NCBI GenBank assembly: GCA_021822115.1
Contig: JAJZSA010000047.1
Coordinates: 1-19,578, forward strand
Origin: Pseudomonadota bacterium
Lineage (GTDB): Bacteria; Pseudomonadota; Gammaproteobacteria; Burkholderiales; Gallionellaceae
DNA: 19,578 nucleotides
Direction of reading: 5' to 3'
Part shown: piece after piece, positions 8,584 to 15,399 of the stretch
How the letters are laid out: each line of letters starts with the position of its first letter
How positions within the stretch are numbered: position 1 is the first letter of the stretch
Notes under the pieces: generated by a model
What the model saw: the letters and a program-made list of their open reading frames with translations, nothing else
Database searches by the model: none
What the model was told of the DNA's origin: nothing
Translations under genes and position numbers: made by a program

Positions 8584-9149
8584 AGTTCGATGCCCATGGC
8601 TGGTTGAGCGGGGTGCAGCGTATCCCGTCGCCCAACTTCGATGCGCGCCCGGCGCATGTGCCCATCGATATGCTGGTCATCCACAGTATCAGCCTGCCGC
8701 CGGACCAGTTCGGCGGGCCGGGCGTGCAGCAGCTGTTCACCAACACCCTGAATTGCAGCACCCATCCTTATTACGAGCAGTTGCGCGGCTTGCGCGTGTC
8801 GTCCCACTTCCTGATCCGGCGCGACGGCGCCCTCCAGCAGTTTGTGCCCTGCGGGCGGCGTGCCTGGCATGCCGGGCTGTCGCGCTGGCAGGGGCGCGAG
8901 CGTTGCAACGACTTTTCTATCGGCATCGAGCTGGAAGGGTGCGATAGCTTGCCCTTCACCGAAGTCCAGTATGTCGCTCTGACGCGGTTGAGCAGAAGGC
9001 TGCTGCGCCATTACCCGATACGGCATGTCGTCGGGCATGCCGATATCGCGCCGGGGCGCAAGACCGACCCCGGCCCGCACTTCGATTGGCCCAGATATTT
9101 TGCGTCTTTGCCGCCGATGCCGCGTAACGGCGGGCGACGCGATATATAG
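8580..9149 (+). CDS. ampD: 1,6-anhydro-N-acetylmuramyl-L-alanine amidase AmpD
   Basis: 189-aa cytoplasmic zinc amidase of peptidoglycan recycling. It cleaves the L-Ala peptide from 1,6-anhydroMurNAc and thereby lowers the inducer level for AmpR-type regulators. Zinc ligands are visible as H35 (VIHSIS), H153 (VVGHADIAPGRK) and D163 (KTDPGPHFDW). The catalytic pair corresponds to E117 (IGIELEG) and K161. Length is normal for AmpD, and no signal peptide is seen, which fits a cytoplasmic enzyme rather than AmiD. The ATG overlaps the pilR stop (ATGA), so it is translationally coupled. The pilSR-ampD order is common in betaproteobacteria and does not by itself imply a functional link. Confidence 0.94.
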   Translation: MKFDAHGWLSGVQRIPSPNFDARPAHVPIDMLVIHSISLPPDQFGGPGVQQLFTNTLNCSTHPYYEQLRGLRVSSHFLIRRDGALQQFVPCGRRAWHAGLSRWQGRERCNDFSIGIELEGCDSLPFTEVQYVALTRLSRRLLRHYPIRHVVGHADIAPGRKTDPGPHFDWPRYFASLPPMPRNGGRRDI

Positions 9150-9162
9150 GCCAAATTTCCGC

Positions 9163-9190
9163 TTGCATAAATTTCCTCAGCTACTAGAAT
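9163..9190 (+). promoter_or_regulatory. Sigma-70 promoter of nrdAB
   Basis: TTGCAT (9163-9168), a 16-bp spacer and TAGAAT (9185-9190) form a good sigma-70 promoter just after ampD. The -10 hexamer lies inside the first NrdR box, so bound NrdR would block polymerase directly. Confidence 0.6.
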
Positions 9191-9196
9191 TAGTGG
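9181..9196 (+). promoter_or_regulatory. NrdR box 1
   Basis: CTACTAGAATTAGTGG is a 16-bp imperfect palindrome close to the NrdR-box consensus (about acaCwAtATaTwGtgt). It starts exactly 32 bp before box 2, the roughly three-turn spacing typical of paired NrdR boxes, and it overlaps the -10 element. Confidence 0.75.
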
Positions 9197-9212
9197 CATT
9201 CCACGGTTTCGA

Positions 9213-9228
9213 CCACTAGATATAGTGG
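9213..9228 (+). promoter_or_regulatory. NrdR box 2
   Basis: CCACTAGATATAGTGG is a near-perfect 16-bp palindrome with the CnACTA-n4-TAGTGG core of NrdR boxes. It lies just downstream of the predicted transcription start of nrdA. NrdR with dATP or related nucleotides is known to repress nrd operons through such pairs. Confidence 0.8.
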
Positions 9229-9292
9229 TTTTCGTTCACCAGCCGTCCGGTGCAATGCTGGGCACGTTCGCAATCAAAAAAGGGGAAATAAT

Positions 9293-12142
9293 ATGCTGCA
9301 ATCTTCAGAGACAGCTTCGCCATCCGTATCCGCTGCGATGTTCTCTACGCGCGACAACGACGCCTCGAACGGCGCTTCCGCCATCCCCTTGGATCAGTAC
9401 AAGATCATCCGTCGTAACGGCTCGGTCGTGTCGTTCGAGCCGTCCAAGATCTCCATCGCCATGACCAAGGCGTTCATCGCGGTGAACGGCGGTCAGGGTG
9501 CGGCTTCTGCGCGCGTACGCGAGCTGGTCGAGCAGCTGACCGATGGTGTGGTGGCTGCGCTGGTGCGTCGCCAGCCGCACGGCGGCACCTTCCATATCGA
9601 GGATGTGCAGGATCAGGTCGAGTTGTCGCTGATGCGCTCGGGCGAGCACGATGTGGCGCGCGCCTATGTGTTGTATCGCGAACGCCGCAACCAGGAGCGC
9701 GCCAAGAGCAAGGCCGAGGCGGCGGTCGCGGCCCCCGCACTGAATGTGCTGGACGGCGGCGTGTCGCGTCCGCTCGACGCGGCGGCGCTGGCGGCGCGCA
9801 TCGAGGCAGCCTGTGTCGGCCTGGGCGAAGCCGTCGATGCCGGCAAGATCCTGCAGAACACCTTGAAGGACCTGTATGACGGCGTCAGCATGGACGAAGT
9901 GCGCAAGTGTGCCATCCTGTCGGCGCGCGCGCTGATCGAGCAGGACCCGGCCTACAGCTTCGTGACGGCACGCCTGCTGTTGAACAACATCTGCTGCGAG
10001 ATCCTGGGCGAGAACGTGACCCAGGCCGAGATGGCGACTCGCTATGCCGAGTATTTCCCCAAGTTCATCAAGCGCGGCATCGAAGCCGAGCTGCTGGACG
10101 AGGAGCTGGGGCGCTATGACCTGCCGCGCTTGGCGGCCGCGCTGGACGCAGAGCGCGACCTGCAATTCAACTATCTCGGCTTGCAGACCCTGTATGACCG
10201 TTATTTCCTGCACGTCGAAGACAAGCGCATCGAGTTGCCGCAAGCGTTCTTCATGCGCGTGGCGATGGGGCTGGCCTTGAACGAAGTGGACCGCGAGGCG
10301 CGCGCCATCGAGTTCTATCGCCTGCTGTCCAGCTTCGACTTCATGTCTTCCACGCCGACACTGTTCAACTCGGGCACTCGTCGTTCGCAACTGTCTTCCT
10401 GCTATCTGACCACCGTGTCCGATGACCTGGATGGCATCTATGAGGCGCTGAAGGAGAATGCCTTGCTGTCCAAGTTCGCCGGCGGTCTGGGCAACGACTG
10501 GACCAACGTGCGAGCTTTGGGCAGCCATATCAAGGGTACCAACGGCAAGTCGCAAGGCGTGGTCCCCTTCCTCAAGGTGGTGAACGACACTGCTGTGGCA
10601 GTGAATCAGGGCGGCAAGCGCAAGGGCGCGGTGTGTGCTTATCTGGAGACTTGGCACCTCGATATCGAGGAGTTCCTGGATCTGCGCAAGAACACCGGTG
10701 ACGATCGTCGCCGCACTCACGACATGAATACGGCGAACTGGATCCCCGACCTGTTCATGAAGCGCGTGATGGAGGGCGGCGAGTGGACATTGTTCTCGCC
10801 CTCTACCTGCCCGGACCTGCACGACAAGTTCGGCGCCGAGTTCGAGCAGGCTTATATCGCTTACGAAGAGAAGGTGGCGCGCGGCGAACTCAAGCTGTTC
10901 AAGAAGGTGCCGGCGCAGTCGCTGTGGCGCAAGATGCTGACCATGTTGTTCGAGACCGGCCATCCCTGGATTACCTTCAAGGATCCTTGCAACATCCGCT
11001 CGCCGCAACAGCATATTGGTGTCGTGCATAGCTCCAACCTGTGTACCGAGATCACGCTGAACACCTCGGAAGACGAGATCGCCGTGTGCAACCTGGGCTC
11101 GGTGAACCTGGCGGCGCACCTGACTGCCGATGGTCAGATCGACCACGAGAAACTGCGTCGTACGGTGCGTACCGCGATGCGCATGCTGGATAACGTGGTG
11201 GATATCAACTACTACGCGGTGTCCAAGGCGCGCAATTCCAACCTCAAGCATCGCCCGGTCGGCCTCGGCGTCATGGGCTTCCAGGATTGCCTGCATATGA
11301 TGCGCGTGCCCTATTCTTCGGACGCGGCGGTGGAATTCGCCGACCGCTCGATGGAGGCGGTGTGCTATTACGCCTATTGGGCCTCCACCGAGTTGGCCGA
11401 AGAGCGCGGCCGCTACGCCAGCTATCGTGGCAGCCTGTGGGATCGCGGCATCCTGCCGCAGGACAGCTTGAAGCTGCTGGCCGAGCAGCGCGGCGGCTAT
11501 CTGGAGGTGGACAGCGTCGCCACCCTGGACTGGGACGCCCTGCGTGAGCGCATCCGCCAGTACGGCATGCGCAACTCCAACTGCGTGGCGATCGCGCCGA
11601 CGGCGACCATCTCCAACATCATCGGGGTGTCCGCCTGTATCGAGCCGACCTACCAGAACATCTTCGTCAAATCCAACCTGTCCGGCGAATTCACGGTCAT
11701 CAACGAGCATCTGGTGGCCGACCTCAAGCGTCTGGGACTGTGGGACGAAGTGATGGTGGCCGACCTCAAGTACTTCGATGGCAGCCTGACCCGAATCGAC
11801 CGCATCCCGGCCGAGCTGCGCAACCTGTATGCCACCGCATTCGAAGTGGAGCCGAAGTGGTTGATCGAAGCCGCTTCGCGTCGCCAGAAGTGGATCGACC
11901 AGGCGCAGTCGCTGAACATCTACATGGCGGGCGTCTCCGGTCGCAAGCTGGATGAGACCTACAAGCTGGCCTGGGTGCGCGGTCTGAAGACCACCTACTA
12001 CCTGCGCACGCTGGGTGCGACCTCAGCCGAGAAATCGACCTCGCGCGCTGGCACGCTGAATGCGGTGTCGAGTGCCGTGCCTGCGGCGGAAGAGCCCAAG
12101 TTCTGCTCGATCGACAATCCGGAATGCGAGGCTTGCCAGTAA
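9293..12142 (+). CDS. nrdA: Class Ia ribonucleoside-diphosphate reductase, large subunit
   Basis: 949-aa catalytic subunit that reduces NDPs to dNDPs together with NrdB. Active-site residues are C370 (SSCYLTT), the N582-L-C584-T-E586 finger-loop triad, and C599 (AVCNLGS). Paired tyrosines lie in KTTYYLRTLG, and the C-terminal redox cysteines are in CEACQ. The N-terminus holds two consecutive cone-like segments. The first (about 35-133, YKIIRRNGSVVSFEPSKI) keeps the basic nucleotide-binding residues. The second (about 152-232, VLDGGVSRPLDAAAL) aligns with the E. coli cone but has lost them. This tandem form, longer than the 761-aa E. coli protein, resembles Pseudomonas NrdA, where only the first cone is functional. 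The ATG at 9293 follows AGGGGAAATAAT. Expression is probably NrdR-repressed. Confidence 0.97.
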   Translation: MLQSSETASPSVSAAMFSTRDNDASNGASAIPLDQYKIIRRNGSVVSFEPSKISIAMTKAFIAVNGGQGAASARVRELVEQLTDGVVAALVRRQPHGGTFHIEDVQDQVELSLMRSGEHDVARAYVLYRERRNQERAKSKAEAAVAAPALNVLDGGVSRPLDAAALAARIEAACVGLGEAVDAGKILQNTLKDLYDGVSMDEVRKCAILSARALIEQDPAYSFVTARLLLNNICCEILGENVTQAEMATRYAEYFPKFIKRGIEAELLDEELGRYDLPRLAAALDAERDLQFNYLGLQTLYDRYFLHVEDKRIELPQAFFMRVAMGLALNEVDREARAIEFYRLLSSFDFMSSTPTLFNSGTRRSQLSSCYLTTVSDDLDGIYEALKENALLSKFAGGLGNDWTNVRALGSHIKGTNGKSQGVVPFLKVVNDTAVAVNQGGKRKGAVCAYLETWHLDIEEFLDLRKNTGDDRRRTHDMNTANWIPDLFMKRVMEGGEWTLFSPSTCPDLHDKFGAEFEQAYIAYEEKVARGELKLFKKVPAQSLWRKMLTMLFETGHPWITFKDPCNIRSPQQHIGVVHSSNLCTEITLNTSEDEIAVCNLGSVNLAAHLTADGQIDHEKLRRTVRTAMRMLDNVVDINYYAVSKARNSNLKHRPVGLGVMGFQDCLHMMRVPYSSDAAVEFADRSMEAVCYYAYWASTELAEERGRYASYRGSLWDRGILPQDSLKLLAEQRGGYLEVDSVATLDWDALRERIRQYGMRNSNCVAIAPTATISNIIGVSACIEPTYQNIFVKSNLSGEFTVINEHLVADLKRLGLWDEVMVADLKYFDGSLTRIDRIPAELRNLYATAFEVEPKWLIEAASRRQKWIDQAQSLNIYMAGVSGRKLDETYKLAWVRGLKTTYYLRTLGATSAEKSTSRAGTLNAVSSAVPAAEEPKFCSIDNPECEACQ

Positions 12143-12180
12143 TTCCAGCGTCCGTCAGAACGCTGCACGTCGACCAATTC

Positions 12181-12202
12181 CCCTGCCCATGCGTGGGCAG
12201 GG
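12181..12202 (+). other. Intercistronic hairpin between nrdA and nrdB
   Basis: CCCTGCCCA (12181-12189), loop TGCG, TGGGCAGGG (12194-12202) form a perfect 9-bp stem in the 81-bp nrdA-nrdB gap, 21 bp before the nrdB ATG. No T-run follows, so it is probably an RNA stability or processing element that adjusts the subunit ratio rather than a terminator. Confidence 0.6.
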
Positions 12203-12223
12203 ATAACAAAAAAGGGAATAACC

Positions 12224-13357
12224 ATGCTGAATTTCGATGAGGACATCGCCCCGGCTACCGCCCAGCCTGCTTTCATGGGCGGCACCACGGCACCCGCTGC
12301 ACAAGGCGACCATGAGTACACCATCGCTTCGGTTTCGGCCGGCCGCATCCGCGTGGAAGACAAGCGCCTGATCAATGGCAAGGCGGACGTCAACCAACTG
12401 GTGCCGTTCAAGTACAACTGGGCTTGGGAAAAATACAACGCCGGCAACGCCAACCACTGGTTGCCGCAAGAGATCAACATGTCGGCCGACATCGCTTTGT
12501 GGCGTAATCCGAACGGTCTGACCGAAGATGAGCGCCGTCTGGTGATGCGCAATCTGGGCTTCTTCTCCACTGCCGACAGCCTGGCGGCCAACAACATCGT
12601 GCTGGGCACCTATCGTCATATCACGGCGCCGGAGTGCCGTCAGTATCTGCTGCGCCAAGCTTACGACGAGGCGATCCATACCCACGCCTATCAGTACATC
12701 GTCGAGTCGCTCGGCATGGACGAGGGCGAAGTGTTCAACATGTATCACGAGGTCTCGAGTATCCGCGACAAGGATGAGTTCCTGCTGCCGTTCATCGATA
12801 CCCTGACCAATCCCGAGTTCAAGACCGGCACGCCGGAGAACGACCAGAAACTGCTGGAGTCGCTGATCGTCTTCGCCTGCATCATGGAAGGCTTGTTCTT
12901 CTATGTTGGTTTCGTGCAAGTTCTGGCGCTGGGGCGCCAGAACAAGATGACCGGGGCTGCCGAGCAGTTCCAGTACATCATGCGCGATGAGTCGCTGCAC
13001 CTGAACTTCGGCGTCGACATGGCCAACCAGATCAAGCTGGAGAACCCGCATCTGTGGACGGCGGAGTTCAAGGAACGCCTGAAGGGGCACTTTACCAAAG
13101 CGGTGGAACTGGAATACCGCTATGCGGAAGACACCATGCCGCGCGGTGTGTTGGGGCTGAATGCCGCGATGTTCAAGGAATACCTGCGTTTCATCGTCAA
13201 CCGTCGTTGCCAGCAGATCGGCCTGGATGCGCTCTATCCGGGGGCCACCAATCCGTTCCCGTGGATGGCCGAGATGATCGACCTGAAGAAGGAAAAGAAC
13301 TTCTTCGAGACGCGCGTCACCGAATATCAGACGGGCGGCGCATTGTCGTGGGATTGA
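12224..13357 (+). CDS. nrdB: Class Ia ribonucleoside-diphosphate reductase, small subunit
   Basis: 377-aa ferritin-like radical subunit. The di-iron ligands are recognisable by comparison with E. coli NrdB: D118 (STADSL), E149 and H152 (DEAIHTHAY), E222 (MEGLFFY), and E256 and H259 (RDESLHLNF). The radical tyrosine is present as Y156, four residues after H152, so this is a tyrosyl-radical enzyme and not a Tyr-less subclass. The C-terminus (GGALSWD) would dock on NrdA. The start codon follows AGGGAATAACC. It is cotranscribed with nrdA across an 81-bp gap that contains a hairpin. An intrinsic terminator lies about 155 bp downstream, beyond a repeat array. Confidence 0.97.
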   Translation: MLNFDEDIAPATAQPAFMGGTTAPAAQGDHEYTIASVSAGRIRVEDKRLINGKADVNQLVPFKYNWAWEKYNAGNANHWLPQEINMSADIALWRNPNGLTEDERRLVMRNLGFFSTADSLAANNIVLGTYRHITAPECRQYLLRQAYDEAIHTHAYQYIVESLGMDEGEVFNMYHEVSSIRDKDEFLLPFIDTLTNPEFKTGTPENDQKLLESLIVFACIMEGLFFYVGFVQVLALGRQNKMTGAAEQFQYIMRDESLHLNFGVDMANQIKLENPHLWTAEFKERLKGHFTKAVELEYRYAEDTMPRGVLGLNAAMFKEYLRFIVNRRCQQIGLDALYPGATNPFPWMAEMIDLKKEKNFFETRVTEYQTGGALSWD

Positions 13358-13380
13358 TGCCTTCGCCGCATTGACGGTCA

Positions 13381-13435
13381 CATAACCTTGCCTTTTGTGC
13401 GCATAACCTTGCCCTGAAATGCAGATAACCTTGCC
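13381..13435 (+). repeat. Three-copy ATAACCTTGCC array, likely IS21-type end relic
   Basis: CATAACCTTGCC occurs at 13381-13392 and 13402-13413, and ATAACCTTGCC at 13425-13435. Starts are 21-22 bp apart, about two helical turns. Multiple spaced transposase-binding repeats are a hallmark of IS21-family ends. A TGA at 13372 could be the outer tip. No matching opposite end is visible in the window, so this is probably a relic or one end of a rearranged element. Confidence 0.65.
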
Positions 13436-13510
13436 CTAATGGGCCGACGTGTCACCTGACTGCCACCCCGGACGGGTTGATAGCGTACCGTTGGATATTT
13501 AGGAAATAAG

Positions 13511-13540
13511 ACGCCCTCCTGTGGAGGGCGTTTTTGTTTT
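13511..13540 (+). terminator. Intrinsic terminator, probably for nrdAB
   Basis: ACGCCCTCC, loop TGT, GGAGGGCGT form a perfect 9-bp stem, followed by TTTTGTTTT. This is a strong rho-independent terminator on the plus strand, about 155 bp after nrdB. The repeat array lies between the gene and its apparent terminator, as if it had been inserted there. Confidence 0.85.
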
Positions 13541-13646
13541 GAAGGGGTGGAGCTGTTGTACAAGCTTGGGAACTAGCCTGCTTAGGCTGGCCTTTCTTAG
13601 ATAATTTGCCGGACTCAAACTCAGTCGAAATATAGAAAAGGCATCG

Positions 13647-14146
13647 TCACTTAAACGGAACCGCCTTGTCGATTGCCTCAAGCACCTTCCTAAACCCTAG
13701 GCTCACGATGATTAAGAACTCGTACTGGTTTGTGACGTGTCCGCTGGCGAAATATATGCAAGCGTTGAAATCTAGATTCGTAGCGCCTCTGTAACCCTGC
13801 TGCGTGCAGTCTCAATCCGTACTGCCTGCCGCGCTTCTAGCATCTTGTTGCGACTCCTAATAGCGTGATCAAGAAACTTTCGCCGTCTATCTCCTTCAAG
13901 ATGGGCAACAAGATTACTTCCCGTCCCCGCCAAATCGTATATTTCATCAGCCCACCGGCTTAGTGACATCCCGTAACTGTCAGTCCATTTATAGGCTTGT
14001 GCATTTCCATCCAGGTGCGACACAAAGTCGAAGAAAAGTAGAAGACCATCTTCTAAGCTTGGAATGCCTACTTTCTCAAAGAGGCGAGCGGCCATTGTTT
14101 CAACAATGAACGATTTGAAATTTGCCGTACGGGGTAAGTTTGCGTA
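13647..14146 (-). pseudogene. Unknown gene remnant, frameshifted and 5'-truncated
   Basis: The upstream part is a frame open from 14146 down to a TAG at 13772-13774; an internal ATG at 14093-14095 would give 107 aa. Its product (FEKVGIPSLEDGLLLFFDFV, SLSRWADEIYDLAGTG) looks protein-like. In another frame, 13811-13647 is open for 54 codons and reads like a natural C-terminus (ATNLDFNACIYFASGHV, then FRKVLEAIDKAVPFK and stop). That second part has no start codon near its beginning, so the two are best read as one gene broken by a frameshift near 13775-13811. The frame continues upstream of the ATG until it meets the IS-end repeats, suggesting truncation there. I do not recognise the family. Base composition is lower in GC than in the core genes. 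Confidence 0.5.
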
Positions 14147-14154
14147 TTACACCC

Positions 14155-14236
14155 CAAACCTGCCATCTGTTCCAATCGAAACCCGCCACCCGTTACGACT
14201 GCAAACCCGCCACCGATTCCAATATAAACCCGCCAC
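14155..14236 (+). repeat. Four-copy AAACCCGCCAC array, istB-distal end of the IS21 element
   Basis: A variant AAACCTGCCAT starts at 14156, and exact AAACCCGCCAC copies start at 14179, 14203 and 14226, giving 23-24-bp spacing. The array lies between the end of the element's third ORF and the truncated unknown gene, where the istB-side terminus of an IS21-family element should be. It is followed by CGGACGGGTT, which also follows the three-copy array upstream (13469-13478). Confidence 0.7.
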
Positions 14237-14367
14237 TCGGACGGGTTCAAATAAACATAGTCTATATCTCTCATTTCAACTGCTAACATTTTCTGTACTC
14301 ATTATATTTGGTTGAGTCCGCTGCCCATCTCTATGCAGACCAGACATTACTTATTCCGCAGACAACA

Positions 14368-14586
14368 TTAGAATGTCGACTCGCTATGATTCGTACTTGC
14401 TGCAATTGGCGAAGTGCATTCATCCCGTCTTTGTTGATCGTAATGCCGGCGAATCTGCCCACTGTAATGCGCCTCGAAACGGACGATCAACTCGTTGAGA
14501 AAGTCGAGAACTTCAACGGCAGCTGCGTCAGATAGATGCGTCAAATCAGACGGCAACAGTGGGTTCTGCTTGGAAACATCAGACAT
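14368..14586 (-). CDS. Small accessory ORF of the IS21-family element
   Basis: 72-aa protein with a core VLDFLNELIVRFEAHYSGQI followed by RRHYDQQRR. I recall similar short ORFs with a (V/L)LDFL-EL--RFEAHY-GQIRR-Y motif directly after istB in other IS21-family elements. Its function is unknown. AGGAG lies 7 bp before the ATG, which supports real translation. It starts 34 bp after the istB stop and reads in the same direction, so it is probably the third gene of the transposition operon. Confidence 0.7.
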   Translation of the reverse strand: MSDVSKQNPLLPSDLTHLSDAAAVEVLDFLNELIVRFEAHYSGQIRRHYDQQRRDECTSPIAASTNHSESTF

Positions 14587-14620
14587 ATTGGGCTCCTGGA
14601 TTATCTAATTGGGTTCATTT

Positions 14621-15376
14621 TCAGGCTATGTCGGTTTTGTTCTTGGCGCGCATCTTCCGCATCGATTCGCCCTTGAGTTCAATGCGATTAGACCCACTGA
14701 CCAGCCGATCCAGAATTGCATCCGCCACCGTCGGATTGCCGCCGCTCAAATAGTCATGCCAACGGTTCACTGGCAATTGGCTGGTAAGCAAAGTCGAACG
14801 ACTGCCGCTACGCTGCTCGATTACCTCCAGCAAATCATTACGTCCCACCGCATTGAGCGTCGCCATCCCAAAGTCGTCGAGAATTAGCAAATCAACCTTG
14901 GCCAGTTGCGTGAGCCGCTTGCGGAAACTCCCGTCACCATGTGAAACCGCCATATCTTCCAACAATAGAGGCAAACGCTGAAATGACACCGTCATGCCTT
15001 GCCGGCATGCCTGATTACCCAGTGCGCAGCCCAGCCATGTCTTGCCACTTCCAGTCGGGCCAGTGACAATTAAATTGTTGCCATGCGCAATCCAGTTACA
15101 CAATGCCAGCGATGCAATCTCACTACGATCCAGCCCGCGTCCAGCCCGATAATCGATGTCCTCTACACAAGCAGTTTCGCGCAACTTGGCATTGCGCAAC
15201 AAACTCATGAGCCGGCGATTGTCACGGTAAGTCGCCTCCTGATCTACCAGCAGCCCGAACCGTTCCTCAAAGCTTAAGTGCATCGCACTGGCACTGGCCA
15301 TCTGGCTCTCAAAACCTTTGACCATGCCAAACAACTTCATCTGATTCAATTTGCTAATCGTGTCTTGCGTCATCAT
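14621..15376 (-). CDS. istB: IstB-type ATP-binding transposition helper
   Basis: 251-aa AAA+ ATPase related to DnaC, which in IS21 elements assembles on target DNA and stimulates the IstA transposase. Walker A is GPTGSGKT (106-113) and Walker B is LLILDDFG (163-170). A later segment (SRSTLLTSQLPVNRWHD) carries the sensor and arginine-finger region seen in this family. The length is full. The ATG at 15376 follows GAGG by 7 bp. It lies 23 bp after the istA stop in the same operon and appears intact, so the element may still be able to transpose. Confidence 0.95.
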   Translation of the reverse strand: MMTQDTISKLNQMKLFGMVKGFESQMASASAMHLSFEERFGLLVDQEATYRDNRRLMSLLRNAKLRETACVEDIDYRAGRGLDRSEIASLALCNWIAHGNNLIVTGPTGSGKTWLGCALGNQACRQGMTVSFQRLPLLLEDMAVSHGDGSFRKRLTQLAKVDLLILDDFGMATLNAVGRNDLLEVIEQRSGSRSTLLTSQLPVNRWHDYLSGGNPTVADAILDRLVSGSNRIELKGESMRKMRAKNKTDIA

Positions 15377-15399
15377 TTCGTTTCCTCTCTTTCGGTATC

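Noticed and set aside
9305..11710. 801-codon open frame on the minus strand opposite nrdA
   Set aside because: It is antisense to an unmistakable nrdA with all active-site residues. The composition is that of a high-GC shadow frame.
12155..13381. 408-codon minus-strand frame opposite nrdB
   Set aside because: It is antisense to nrdB and low in recognisable structure; rejected as a high-GC artefact.
13381..13435. Repeats considered as plasmid replication iterons
   Set aside because: No replication initiator, AT-rich stretch or DnaA box is nearby; IS21-type ends explain the spacing better.
13499..13681. 60-codon minus-strand frame across the terminator
   Set aside because: It runs through the intrinsic terminator stem and shows no protein-like pattern.
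13381..14236. Spaced direct repeats considered as a CRISPR array
   Set aside because: Repeat units are only 11-12 bp with 10-13-bp gaps in two separate groups, far shorter than CRISPR repeats and spacers, and no cas gene is present.
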